A stretch of 37,898 nt of DNA from Oscillospiraceae bacterium. Lineage in GTDB: Bacteria; Bacillota; Clostridia; Oscillospirales; Oscillospiraceae. This document shows positions 1 to 7,777 of this stretch, piece after piece. The number at the start of each line of letters is the position of its first letter. Positions within the stretch are counted from its first letter, which is position 1. The notes below the pieces were generated by a model. It saw only the letters and a program-made list of their open reading frames with translations. It was not told the DNA's origin and searched no databases. The stretch covers positions 1 through 37,898 of the forward strand of contig JAHHRW010000014.1 in NCBI GenBank assembly GCA_020025575.1, given 5' to 3'. The translations under genes and the position numbers were made by a program.

Positions 1-40
1 TTCGAGGTAATTTGTTTGGCGTTCTCTCGAGCGCTCAGAT

Positions 41-69
41 ATATTATCACGCCCATCTCCAATTGTCAA
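41..69 (-). promoter_or_regulatory. Promoter reading out of the left edge
   Basis: On the minus strand TTGACA (69-64) is followed after exactly 17 nt by TAATAT (46-41), with a TG extended -10 element just before it. Transcription would start near position 34 and run off the window, so the gene it serves is not visible. It lies downstream of the gtrA-like gene on the same strand. Confidence 0.75.
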
Positions 70-93
70 GCATTTTTTTCATTATTTTTCGAT

Positions 94-540
94 TTATTTT
101 TTAAAGATAAAAAGCTTGCAGAACACGTAGTTAATTGCCACTACAGCGACTGATAATACCAACTTTGCAATCATGATTCCATTCACATGAACACCTGCAA
201 AACTGAACACAATCTTTCCTAAGCCTATCAGCTCACTTCCCAATAGCCCCAGTTCTTCAACTGCAAAGGAACCCACTCTTGCCGCAAGGAATCCTGATAT
301 TTCCTTTTTCAAAGTCTCCCATGCCCAACTCTTACTTTCAAACACATAGCACTTGTTTACAACGAACGCAAACACCACTGCCGCAATGAATGCTATGGCA
401 TTCGCCAGCAAACTTTGCGTCTTCCCGAAGCACACATTATATAATAATAGAAATACTGTGTAATTCACAACGGTTGTTGCTGCGCCAAACACGATATATA
501 GTATCGTCTCTCTATTGAGTAGTTTCTTGATTTGATCCAT
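94..540 (-). CDS. GtrA-family membrane protein
   Basis: 148-residue, very hydrophobic protein with about four predicted membrane segments (roughly residues 12-34, 40-60, a central one near 95-115, and 122-142), ending in a short basic tail. The N-terminal pattern of a basic start followed by FGAATTVVNYTVF, and the later VVNKCYVF, fit the GtrA family. Known members act in the membrane with glycosyltransferases, moving lipid-linked sugars across the membrane for cell-surface polysaccharide or teichoic acid decoration; the substrate here cannot be told. The ATG at 540 is preceded by a GGAGGTG ribosome site at good spacing and by its own promoter. No glycosyltransferase lies next to it inside the window, so a partner may be outside the left edge. 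Confidence 0.85.
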   Translation of the reverse strand: MDQIKKLLNRETILYIVFGAATTVVNYTVFLLLYNVCFGKTQSLLANAIAFIAAVVFAFVVNKCYVFESKSWAWETLKKEISGFLAARVGSFAVEELGLLGSELIGLGKIVFSFAGVHVNGIMIAKLVLSVAVVAINYVFCKLFIFKK

Positions 541-564
541 ACTGACACCTCCAATGGCATCCCT

Positions 565-593
565 ATTTTACCCGCCATATATATAAATGTCAA
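565..593 (-). promoter_or_regulatory. Promoter of the gtrA-like gene
   Basis: Minus-strand TTGACA (593-588), 17-nt spacer and TAAAAT (570-565), about 25 nt before the ATG at 540. It is back to back with the plus-strand lysine-riboswitch promoter at 610-638. Confidence 0.75.
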
Positions 594-609
594 TCCAGCG
601 AAGTAGTTA

Positions 610-638
610 TTGACATATCGCGGGCCTTGTGCTAGGAT
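610..638 (+). promoter_or_regulatory. Promoter of the lysine-riboswitch transcript
   Basis: TTGACA (610-615), 17-nt spacer, TAGGAT (633-638) with a TG one base upstream (extended -10). The predicted start near 645 is a few bases before the aptamer P1 stem. Confidence 0.8.
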
Positions 639-652
639 ACAGGTAATTGAAT

Positions 653-846
653 CGCTTGATAGAGGCGCGATCGTTCATCAGTAGCCATTTGCAAGGCCAG
701 GCAGCCGCAGATGTGTAAAAGGGTACATCGCCGAAGTGTTTAAGCCGCCTGAGGTTTGGATGCTGGTTCGTCAGAGAATATCTGCCGAACTGTCACAAAT
801 TTATTTGTGAAGCGCTATCACGGGTGAGTTCCTTCAACTCTCTGTT
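653..846 (+). promoter_or_regulatory. Lysine riboswitch (L box) aptamer
   Basis: The order of conserved blocks matches the L box: AGAGGCGCG (661-669) followed by the AGTA turn, GGGTA then GCCGAAGTG (721-738), CTGGTTCGTC (763-772), a matching GAACTGTCAC (787-796), and the closing strand. TGATAG (657-662) pairs with CTATCA (815-820) to close the aptamer. It is followed by an intrinsic terminator and an amino-acid ABC transporter operon. Known L boxes bind lysine and favour termination, shutting off lysine synthesis or uptake genes; here the target is an importer. Confidence 0.93.
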
Positions 847-871
847 TCATTGAGATTGATCATACTTATTC

Positions 872-904
872 TTGGACCGCTTTGCAGAGCGGTCCAATTT
901 TTTT
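872..904 (+). terminator. Riboswitch-controlled terminator
   Basis: Perfect 10-bp stem, 872-881 with 888-897, 6-nt loop, followed by seven T (898-904). It lies between the lysine aptamer and the first gene, so it is the expression platform. Confidence 0.92.
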
Positions 905-955
905 ATGATCCCCTCCGGCTGGGAGTGAAACGCCGGACATATGGAAGGAGTTTTT

Positions 956-1780
956 ATGAAGAGAGCATTTACTTTTATCATGGCGCTGGCCATGATGCTG
1001 ACCTTAGCAGCCTGCGGTGGTGTTCCGGAATTTGACGGTGTTCTCACCGTCGGTATGGAATGCACCTACGCTCCCTACAACTGGACACAGCCTGATGATT
1101 CCAATGGCGCTGTCCCCATTTTCAACGCCTCCGGCTCTTATGCCAACGGCTATGACATTATGATTGCGAAGAAGCTGTGCGAGGCAAACGGCTGGGACCT
1201 GGAAATCAAGATGATGGATTGGGATTCTCTTGTACCTGCTGTTCAGTCCGGAGAAATCGACTGTGCCATTGCCGGTCAGTCCATGACCGCCAAGCGTGCA
1301 TCTCAGGTTGATTTTGCAGGGCCCTATCTCCATGCTTCCATCGTTTGCTTAACAAAGGCTGATTCTCCTTTGGCCTCTGCCTCTGGTATCAGTGAGCTGT
1401 CCGGCCGCTGCACTTCCCAGCGTGGCACCATTTGGTATGATTCCTGCCTGCCTCAAATCGAAGGTGCTGACATTCAGAGCGCACAGGACACCGCTCCTGC
1501 CATGCTGATGGCTCTGGAAACCGGTGCTGTCGACTTCGTCTGCACCGATATCCCCACCGCTCAGGGTGCGATCATTGCCTATCCCGACATGACCATTCTG
1601 GACTTCAGCAACAGCGACGATAATTTTACAGTTGACGAAGAAGAAGTCAACATCGGCATCTCCGTCCGCAAGGGCAACACCGAGCTGCTGAATGCCATGA
1701 ATTCTGTGCTGTCCTCCATGACTGATGAGGATTTCAGCGCTCTTCTGAATGAGGCTGTTGCGATCCAGCCCATCGGCTAA
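956..1780 (+). CDS. Amino-acid ABC transporter substrate-binding lipoprotein (probably lysine)
   Basis: 274-residue family-3 solute-binding protein. A basic N-terminus, a hydrophobic stretch and a lipobox LAAC (Cys20) mark it as a lipoprotein anchored outside the membrane. The mature part begins with the usual EFDGVLTVGMECTYAPYNW-type strand and contains the YDIMIAKKL and GEIDCAIAGQS segments typical of polar amino-acid binders. I chose ATG 956, not the in-frame ATG at 941, because GGAAGGAG (943-950) lies inside that extension and sits 5 nt before 956. It is followed by its permease and ATPase. The lysine riboswitch upstream makes lysine the likely substrate; the protein sequence alone would only say polar or basic amino acid. 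Confidence 0.93.
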   Translation: MKRAFTFIMALAMMLTLAACGGVPEFDGVLTVGMECTYAPYNWTQPDDSNGAVPIFNASGSYANGYDIMIAKKLCEANGWDLEIKMMDWDSLVPAVQSGEIDCAIAGQSMTAKRASQVDFAGPYLHASIVCLTKADSPLASASGISELSGRCTSQRGTIWYDSCLPQIEGADIQSAQDTAPAMLMALETGAVDFVCTDIPTAQGAIIAYPDMTILDFSNSDDNFTVDEEEVNIGISVRKGNTELLNAMNSVLSSMTDEDFSALLNEAVAIQPIG

Positions 1781-1794
1781 TTCATTCTGATTTT

Positions 1795-1828
1795 AACCTG
1801 CGGAAGAAGCACACCCCTTCCGCAGGTT
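1795..1828 (+). other. Intercistronic hairpin after the binding-protein gene
   Basis: Perfect 12-bp stem, 1795-1806 with 1817-1828, 10-nt loop, only TTTCTT after it. It lies between the binding-protein and permease genes. Such hairpins commonly stabilise or partly terminate the message, so the binding protein is made in excess over the membrane parts. Confidence 0.75.
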
Positions 1829-1860
1829 TCTTAACTCACACAATAGAAAGGAATCCCACC

Positions 1861-2697
1861 ATGAATGTCTTTGTTACTCTGGGTCAGGATATCGCAAGGC
1901 TTTGGAATGAATATGCCAGCCTGTACTTAAACGGTATCTGGAGCACCCTGTCCCTGGCTGTAATCTGCACCTTTGTTGGCTGTCTGATCGGATTGTTCTG
2001 CGGCATCCTTAATACCATTCCTTACAGCAAAAACGATAACTGTTTCAAGCGTTTTTTTCTGCGGCTTGTTAGAATCCTGATTCAGATTTATGTGGAAGTC
2101 TTCCGCGGAACCCCCATGATCCTACAGGCTGTTGTGATCTACTACGGTCTGCCCTACTTTACCAATCAGACCATCCGGTTTAACAGCATTTGGCTGTGTG
2201 CATTCCTGGTCGTATCCATAAATACCGGTGCATATATGGCAGAATCTGTGCGCGGCGGTATCATTTCCATTGATCCCGGCCAGACCGAAGGTGCCAAAGC
2301 CATCGGCATGACCCATTGGCAGACCATGATCCATGTGATTCTGCCCCAGGCCCTGCGCAACATTCTGCCCCAGATTGGCAACAACCTGATTATCAATATC
2401 AAAGATACCTCTGTCATGAGCATCATCGGCTTTACCGAATTCTTCGCAATTCACAAGAATATCACCGGCACAACCTATCTGTATTTTCCATCTGCTGCAA
2501 TTGAGATGATTGGCTATCTCACCTTAACCTTGATTGCATCCTTCATTCTACGCCAGATTGAGAAGAAGATGGAAGGTTCTGATACATACGAATTGACGCA
2601 GGACGATATGCTGACTCTGGCCGCCGGCACATACCGGCTTGATAAGAACCCAGAAGATCTGGTAGAGCGCAATTTGGAAGGAGGCAATACAAAATGA
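1861..2697 (+). CDS. Amino-acid ABC transporter permease
   Basis: 278-residue inner-membrane permease of the His/Glu/Lys/Arg family (HisM/GlnP type). It has about five membrane segments, a FRGTP motif (81-85) and the EAA-type loop that docks the ATPase, GAKAIGM...LPQALRN (about 144-167). The ATG has an AAAGGAA ribosome site. It starts 80 nt after the binding-protein gene, across a hairpin, and its stop overlaps the ATPase start by 4 nt (ATGA), showing translational coupling. Only one permease is present, so the channel is probably a homodimer. The tail after the last helix (residues about 240-278) is charged and cytoplasmic. Confidence 0.95.
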   Translation: MNVFVTLGQDIARLWNEYASLYLNGIWSTLSLAVICTFVGCLIGLFCGILNTIPYSKNDNCFKRFFLRLVRILIQIYVEVFRGTPMILQAVVIYYGLPYFTNQTIRFNSIWLCAFLVVSINTGAYMAESVRGGIISIDPGQTEGAKAIGMTHWQTMIHVILPQALRNILPQIGNNLIINIKDTSVMSIIGFTEFFAIHKNITGTTYLYFPSAAIEMIGYLTLTLIASFILRQIEKKMEGSDTYELTQDDMLTLAAGTYRLDKNPEDLVERNLEGGNTK

Positions 2698-3434
2698 GCG
2701 ACCCCATTCTGCAAATCAATCACCTGTCGAAATCCTTTGGTGCCCATGTGGTTTTGAAGGATATTGATTTTACCGTAAATCACGGTGATGTCATTAGCAT
2801 CATTGGTGCCTCCGGCTCCGGCAAGTCCACCCTGCTCCGCTGTATCAATCTGTTGGAAACACCAACCAGCGGCCAGATTCTCTATCACGAACATGATGTT
2901 GCCGCCAGCCATGTGAATGCACCGGAATATCGCAGCCATGTGGGCATGGTCTTCCAGTCCTTCAATTTGTTCAACAATATGACCGTTCTGGAAAACTGTA
3001 TGATTGGACAGATGAAGGTTCTGAAACGCAGCAAGGCCGATGCCCGTGAAAATGCGATGAAATACCTGGCAAAGGTCGGCATGGCTCCATATATCAACGC
3101 AAAACCTCGGCAGATTTCCGGCGGACAGAAACAGCGTGTCGCAATCGCAAGAGCGCTGGCCATGGAACCGGAAGTTCTGCTCTTTGACGAGCCTACCTCT
3201 GCGCTGGACCCAGAAATGGTAGGTGAGGTTCTGTCCGTCATGCAGCAGTTAGCTAAGGAAGGCATGACCATGTTGGTCGTCACCCACGAAATGGCCTTTG
3301 CCCGTGATGTCAGCAACCGGGTGGTATTTATGTCAGAGGGAGTCATCTGCGAACAAGGCTCCAGCAAACAGATATTTGAAAATCCGCAAAAACAGCAAAC
3401 AAGGGATTTTCTCAGTCGATTCCGGAAAAACTAA
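2694..3434 (+). CDS. Amino-acid ABC transporter ATP-binding protein
   Basis: 246-residue ABC ATPase with all motifs intact: Walker A GASGSGKST (38-46), Q-loop Gln88 in VFQSFNLF, signature ISGGQKQR (141-148), Walker B LLFDEP (162-167), D-loop SALD (169-172) and switch histidine in VVTHEMAF (His198). This is the GlnQ/HisP subfamily that powers polar amino-acid uptake. The start overlaps the permease stop and a GGAGG site lies in the permease end. A strong terminator follows directly. With the riboswitch it completes a lysine-repressed importer. Confidence 0.96.
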   Translation: MSDPILQINHLSKSFGAHVVLKDIDFTVNHGDVISIIGASGSGKSTLLRCINLLETPTSGQILYHEHDVAASHVNAPEYRSHVGMVFQSFNLFNNMTVLENCMIGQMKVLKRSKADARENAMKYLAKVGMAPYINAKPRQISGGQKQRVAIARALAMEPEVLLFDEPTSALDPEMVGEVLSVMQQLAKEGMTMLVVTHEMAFARDVSNRVVFMSEGVICEQGSSKQIFENPQKQQTRDFLSRFRKN

Positions 3435-3440
3435 TAGACG

Positions 3441-3469
3441 CCCACCTCGAATCTTTGGGGTGGGTTTTT
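3441..3469 (+). terminator. Terminator of the ABC transporter operon
   Basis: CCCACC (3441-3446) pairs with GGTGGG (3459-3464) around a 12-nt loop, followed by five T. Confidence 0.85.
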
Positions 3470-3501
3470 ATGAAAGAAGTACCACGAATATCTCCCATAC
3501 C

Positions 3502-3530
3502 TTGACATTTTGGAGGCATCATTGTAGAAT
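3502..3530 (+). promoter_or_regulatory. Promoter of the transketolase genes
   Basis: TTGACA (3502-3507), 17-nt spacer, TAGAAT (3525-3530). The start codon follows about 55 nt downstream with GTGGAGG as ribosome site. Confidence 0.85.
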
Positions 3531-3584
3531 TGTATAGAATATGATTTTATCTCACATAACCGACAAATTTGTGGAGGAAAAAAA

Positions 3585-4427
3585 ATGACACCCATTGAAT
3601 TGAAGCAGCTGCAAAAGACAGCCTGTAAAGTACGCATGGGCATTATCGAAGGTACCCATAGTGCCAAATGCGGTCACCCAGGTGGCAGCCTGTCCGCAGC
3701 CGAGCTGTTCACCTACCTGTATTTTAAAGAGCTGAATATCGACCCCGCCAATCCCAAGATGGAGCAGCGCGACCGTTTTGTGCTTTCCAAGGGTCACACC
3801 GCCCCCGGTCTGTATTCCACCCTGGCTAACAGAGGCTTTTTCCCTGTGGAAGATCTCAAAACACTTCGCAAAATCGGTAGTTACCTGCAGGGTCATCCCA
3901 ATATGAACACCGTGCCCGGTGTAGATATGTCCACCGGTTCTCTGGGTCAGGGTATCAGCGTTGCCGCCGGCATGGCTTTGACTGCTAAGTACCAGAAGAA
4001 CCCTTGCCGCGTTTATACTCTTTTGGGCGACGGCGAGATTCAGGAAGGTCAGGTCTGGGAGGCCTGTATGTTCTCCAGCCATTACAAACTGGATAACCTG
4101 TGTGTAATCGTTGACAACAACGGTCTGCAGATTGACGGAAACATTTCTGATGTTATGAGCCCATACCCCATCGTCGAGAAACTGGAAGCCTTTGGTTTCT
4201 CTGTGATTTCCGTAGACGGGCACAGTTTCGAGGAACTGGAAACTGCCTTTGCTCAGGCCAGAGCCACCAAGGGCAAGCCCACCGCCATCGTCATGAAAAC
4301 CACCAAGGGCAAGGGTGTTTCTTTCATGGAGGACGAGGCCGGCTGGCACGGCAAAGCTCCCAACGATGCAGAATATGAAATTGCCATGGCTGAGCTGCGT
4401 GCTGCTCTGGCAGAATTGGAGGCTTAA
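3585..4427 (+). CDS. Transketolase, N-terminal (TPP-binding) subunit
   Basis: 280-residue protein covering only the N-terminal third of a classical transketolase. It carries the thiamine diphosphate motif GDGEIQEGQ (148-156) ending in NN (178-179), and the substrate/cofactor histidines in CGHPGGS (His31), SKGHTAPG (His71) and QGHPN (His104). Together with the next gene it forms the two-carbon ketol transfer enzyme of the non-oxidative pentose phosphate pathway. Split transketolases are common in Clostridia and archaea. A GGAGG site precedes the ATG and the pair has its own promoter and terminator. Confidence 0.96.
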   Translation: MTPIELKQLQKTACKVRMGIIEGTHSAKCGHPGGSLSAAELFTYLYFKELNIDPANPKMEQRDRFVLSKGHTAPGLYSTLANRGFFPVEDLKTLRKIGSYLQGHPNMNTVPGVDMSTGSLGQGISVAAGMALTAKYQKNPCRVYTLLGDGEIQEGQVWEACMFSSHYKLDNLCVIVDNNGLQIDGNISDVMSPYPIVEKLEAFGFSVISVDGHSFEELETAFAQARATKGKPTAIVMKTTKGKGVSFMEDEAGWHGKAPNDAEYEIAMAELRAALAELEA

Positions 4428-4430
4428 ACA

Positions 4431-5372
4431 ATGGCAGAAGTTAAGAAAATCGCAACCCGTGAAAGTTATGGTCAGGCTCTGGTTGAACTGGGTAAAGAGC
4501 ACGACGATTTGGTTGTATTTGACGCCGACTTGTCCGGCGCCACCAAAACCGGTATGTTCAAAAAGGTCTTTCCTGAACGGCACTTTAATGCCGGTATTGC
4601 CGAAGCTGACATGGTCTGCGCAGCCGCAGGCGCTGCTGCAATGGGCATGGTTCCCTTTGCATCTTCCTTTGCCATGTTTGCCGCCGGCCGTGCTTTTGAG
4701 CAGGTGCGTAACTCTGTGGGTTACCCCCACCTGAATGTAAAGATTGCTGCCTCTCACGCCGGTATCTCTGTGGGTGAAGATGGCGCCAGCCATCAGTGCT
4801 GCGAGGATTTTGCACTGATGCGCTCCATCCCGGGTATGGTTGTCATGTCCCCTTCTGACCATGTAGAAGCGATTGCCGCTGTCAAGGCCGCATATGAATA
4901 CACCGGCCCTGTCTATCTGCGTTTTGGTCGTCTGGCTGTCCCCGTGTTCCACAAGGAAGAGAATTTCCAGTTCCAGATTGGCAAGGGTGAACTGCTCCGC
5001 GACGGCACTGACGTTGCTATCATTGCCAATGGCCTGCTGGTCAATGAAGCAATTATGGCAGCAGAAACGCTGGCATCCAAGGGCATTAACGCCATGGTGA
5101 TCAACATCTGCACCATCAAACCTCTGGATGAAGAAATTGTTCTGGAGGCGGCCAGAAAATGCGGCAAAGTGATTACCTGTGAGGAGCACTCCATCATCGG
5201 CGGTCTGGGCGAAGCAGTTTGCTCCCTGCTGTCTGAGAAACTTCCCACTCCCGTTCGCAGAATCGGCGTAAACGATGAATTTGGTCATTCCGGCCCCGCT
5301 GCTGAATTGTTAAAGCAGTTTGGTCTGAGTGCTGAGCACATCGTAGAAGTTGCAGAAGACTTCTGCAAATAA
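4431..5372 (+). CDS. Transketolase, C-terminal subunit
   Basis: 313-residue partner of the previous subunit, starting 3 nt after its stop with the ribosome site GGAGG inside the end of the first gene. It contains the pyrimidine-binding domain with the catalytic glutamate in NAGIAEADM (Glu58), the histidine-rich HAGISVGEDGASHQ segment that lines the active site, the YLRFGR segment, and a C-terminal transketolase domain from about residue 190. The 1:1 gene pair and tight spacing indicate an obligate heteromer. A 12-bp hairpin shared with the convergent downstream gene ends the unit. Confidence 0.96.
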   Translation: MAEVKKIATRESYGQALVELGKEHDDLVVFDADLSGATKTGMFKKVFPERHFNAGIAEADMVCAAAGAAAMGMVPFASSFAMFAAGRAFEQVRNSVGYPHLNVKIAASHAGISVGEDGASHQCCEDFALMRSIPGMVVMSPSDHVEAIAAVKAAYEYTGPVYLRFGRLAVPVFHKEENFQFQIGKGELLRDGTDVAIIANGLLVNEAIMAAETLASKGINAMVINICTIKPLDEEIVLEAARKCGKVITCEEHSIIGGLGEAVCSLLSEKLPTPVRRIGVNDEFGHSGPAAELLKQFGLSAEHIVEVAEDFCK

Positions 5373-5382
5373 GGCTATATGT

Positions 5383-5415
5383 AATAAAGCACTGTCATAT
5401 TGGCAGTGCTTTATT
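5383..5415 (+). terminator. Bidirectional terminator between convergent genes
   Basis: Perfect 12-bp stem, 5383-5394 with 5404-5415, 9-nt loop, T-rich on the plus side (5414-5418). It lies between the transketolase stop and the end of the minus-strand symporter gene and can serve both. Confidence 0.85.
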
Positions 5416-5416
5416 T

Positions 5417-6820
5417 TTATTCCCCACGTCTTTTCTTTAGTTCTGTAACATTTGCATCTACCTGTTTCTTGTGCAGCGGATACCAGAACCACAGGATTAC
5501 CGCCAGCAGTGCAAACCCGAACGCAGGAACAAGCGTCGAAATATCGTATATGCCATTTACAACCCCTGCATCAAATGCAGTTTCATGAGAATAGCCGATG
5601 GCACTGAGCAATGCGCCAGAAACCCCCGCCGATGCCGCCTGTCCCAGTTTTCGTGCAAACGAATACAGAGCATAAACAGAACCGTCCTCACGAATGCCAT
5701 TCTTCAGTTCCGAGTAGTCGATGACGTCCGTAATCAGCGCCCAAGACACCATGTTGAAAAATCCCAGTCCCAGCCAGCTTAAAGAAATAAGTGCCACATA
5801 GACCCATACATTCTCTGGCCTCAAAAAATATAGCACAACGCATACAATAGCCGCCAGTATATTGGAAACAACGCTGAGTTCTGCCTTGCCGTATCGAAGG
5901 GAAAACGGTTTCGTCAGTCCCGCCGCAATCAGCATGGTAATGAGCATGATGAATGTGGATGCTGACTGGGCTGCCGTATTTCCATAGAAATTGGGATACA
6001 CATAGTTTGCCATGGACTGCAATGTCAGTTGAGACAGCAGCAGCACAATGGATGCCGCAATAATCGAAATGAGCGCCCTGTTTTTCAGCGCATTTGCAAG
6101 CATGGTTCCAATAGAGTCGCTTTTTCGCCCCATTTCGCTATTTTGTGGCTTTACCCGCTCTGTCGTCAGATAATAACACAATAAATAGGATAGCACTGCA
6201 AGCACCGAGAAGATGCCTGCAATCAGTGTAAATCGTGGGCCGTTCAGCACCGCCTTTCCATCGATTGTATCATATGCAACCATTGGGATTCCTGCACCAA
6301 CTGCAACCCCCGCCAATGCACCGCCCAGGCTGCGGTAGGTAGACAGAGACTGTCGATCCCCGGGTTCTGGGGAAATTGCAGAGGCCATCGAACCGTAAGG
6401 GATATTGGTTGCCGTATAAAAAACAGAGCCCCACAAAATATAAGTTACAAACAGCCAGATGATTTTGAACGCCATGCTCATATCTGCAAGGGCACTTTGA
6501 TAAATTAGAAACGAGGAAATTGCCACGGGGCCGCACATCCTGCGTATCCACGGTTTGAACTTTCCCACCGGTGTCACTCTGCTGCGATCACAGAGTCTGC
6601 CCATTGCCACATCCGTAAATGCATCTACAAAGCGGGCAACCATCATCACGATGCCCACTACAAACCCATCCACCCCCATCACGTCAGTATAAAACTTTAG
6701 TAAAAAACTGGAAGACAGGATAAATGTAAAATCGTTACCAAAATCACCAAGCAGATAGCCAAGCTTATCTCGGAACCCAAAAGGTCGTATTTTGCCGCCA
6801 TCGCCATTCATATTTGCCAA
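5417..6820 (-). CDS. GPH-family sugar:cation symporter (MFS)
   Basis: About 467-residue membrane protein with 12 predicted helices, of the glycoside-pentoside-hexuronide:cation symporter family (MelB-like). Typical features are the N-terminal FRDKLGYLLGDFGNDFTF, the MVARFVDAFTDVAMGRLCDR segment and FKPWIRR in the first half, and TNIPYGSMAS before the central loop. The substrate cannot be inferred. For the start I prefer TTG at 6820: AAGGAGG (6835-6829) lies 8 nt upstream of it, whereas the ATG at 6811 is 17 nt from that site. A longer reading to 6934 would run into the intergenic region and lacks a ribosome site. It lies downstream of the GDPD gene across a terminator; I found no convincing promoter of its own. 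Confidence 0.88.
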   Translation of the reverse strand: MANMNGDGGKIRPFGFRDKLGYLLGDFGNDFTFILSSSFLLKFYTDVMGVDGFVVGIVMMVARFVDAFTDVAMGRLCDRSRVTPVGKFKPWIRRMCGPVAISSFLIYQSALADMSMAFKIIWLFVTYILWGSVFYTATNIPYGSMASAISPEPGDRQSLSTYRSLGGALAGVAVGAGIPMVAYDTIDGKAVLNGPRFTLIAGIFSVLAVLSYLLCYYLTTERVKPQNSEMGRKSDSIGTMLANALKNRALISIIAASIVLLLSQLTLQSMANYVYPNFYGNTAAQSASTFIMLITMLIAAGLTKPFSLRYGKAELSVVSNILAAIVCVVLYFLRPENVWVYVALISLSWLGLGFFNMVSWALITDVIDYSELKNGIREDGSVYALYSFARKLGQAASAGVSGALLSAIGYSHETAFDAGVVNGIYDISTLVPAFGFALLAVILWFWYPLHKKQVDANVTELKKRRGE

Positions 6821-6916
6821 ATTGCCAACCTCCTTGTGCTCACAGTACCACCATCTTCCCGGATGATACCATACACACATTATTGGCATTTCGGATAAAA
6901 ATATACGCAAATACAA

Positions 6917-6950
6917 AATTCCCCAGAATGACAATCATTCTGGGGAATTT
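6917..6950 (-). terminator. Terminator after the GDPD gene
   Basis: 15-bp perfect stem, 6917-6931 with 6935-6949, 3-nt loop. On the minus strand it directly follows the GDPD stop (6953) and is followed by a short T run. Confidence 0.8.
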
Positions 6951-6952
6951 TT

Positions 6953-7759
6953 TCATGGTTTAAATCCTTCAAAAATCGGAATCCAGTTTTCTTCCAGCGC
7001 AGTATCATAATCCGCCTTTGACTTCAGCGTCCAAGATACACCCTGAATGTTCCACAGCTTTCTGCAAATCATGTTGCTTAATGTTTTGCGAGTGCCGAAT
7101 TCATAGGCAATAAAATCAGGTCTTGCCAGAAAATTCTCCAAATTATATCTCAGCGCGAATTTGAGGATTTTGGGCAATGGGGATTGGGAATCTGACATGT
7201 AATCATAAGACAACTGCCCACGAATCAGATCCGGACGATTCTTTTTCAGCCAAATCACGCATCTGGGATCAAACGATTCCAGACAATAAACACCCTTGTA
7301 TCCTTCCAGGGCATCGCAAACCGCCTGACATAGCTGCGGCGCATTATGCTCTGTTTTCAATTCAATAATGAGCGGCGCTTTTCCGTCAAAAATCTCCAGC
7401 ACCTGCTGGAATGTGGGAATGACCTGTTCGGAATTCTGAAGATGATAGTCTGTCAATTGTTGGACGGTTAAATCCTCAATCTTCCCTTTCACCCCAGTCA
7501 TACGCTCCAAATCAGAATCATGCATGATTCCAAGGCCGCCATCTGCCAGCAAATGCACATCAAATTCGGCTCCATACCCATTGTCCACCGCCGCCTGAAA
7601 AGCAGCCAAAGAATTTTCCGGAATCCCATTTCCGTGCAGGCCTCGGTGTGCATAGCTCCAACCCTTTAGCTTTTCCAGTCCGGCATAACCCACGCGGCCC
7701 CTCAGAGATAATACATACAGCACTGCCAGCAGGAGCAATGCAACAATCAACCATTTCAT
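6953..7759 (-). CDS. Glycerophosphodiester phosphodiesterase-like protein, membrane anchored
   Basis: 268-residue protein with one N-terminal membrane helix (about residues 2-18) and a GDPD TIM-barrel domain. Seen residues: AHRG (His38, Arg39), PEN (Glu48, Asn49), EFDVHL (Glu65, Asp67) and His80 in IMHDSDL, which together form the catalytic and Ca2+/Mg2+ site; IIELKTE contributes a further metal ligand. The family hydrolyses glycerophosphodiesters to glycerol 3-phosphate and an alcohol; anchoring suggests it acts at the membrane on lipid or teichoic acid breakdown products. The AAGGAG ribosome site overlaps the stop region of the upstream MFS gene, so the two are co-transcribed. Confidence 0.9.
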   Translation of the reverse strand: MKWLIVALLLLAVLYVLSLRGRVGYAGLEKLKGWSYAHRGLHGNGIPENSLAAFQAAVDNGYGAEFDVHLLADGGLGIMHDSDLERMTGVKGKIEDLTVQQLTDYHLQNSEQVIPTFQQVLEIFDGKAPLIIELKTEHNAPQLCQAVCDALEGYKGVYCLESFDPRCVIWLKKNRPDLIRGQLSYDYMSDSQSPLPKILKFALRYNLENFLARPDFIAYEFGTRKTLSNMICRKLWNIQGVSWTLKSKADYDTALEENWIPIFEGFKP

Positions 7760-7777
7760 AGCGAGAAAAACTCCTTC

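Noticed and set aside
941..955. In-frame ATG upstream of the lipoprotein start
   Set aside because: The codons it adds contain the ribosome site itself and would spoil the signal peptide.
3552..5288. 578-codon open frame on the minus strand opposite the transketolase genes
   Set aside because: It mirrors two clear transketolase subunits codon for codon, has no ribosome site and no recognisable domain; it is a shadow of biased codon use.
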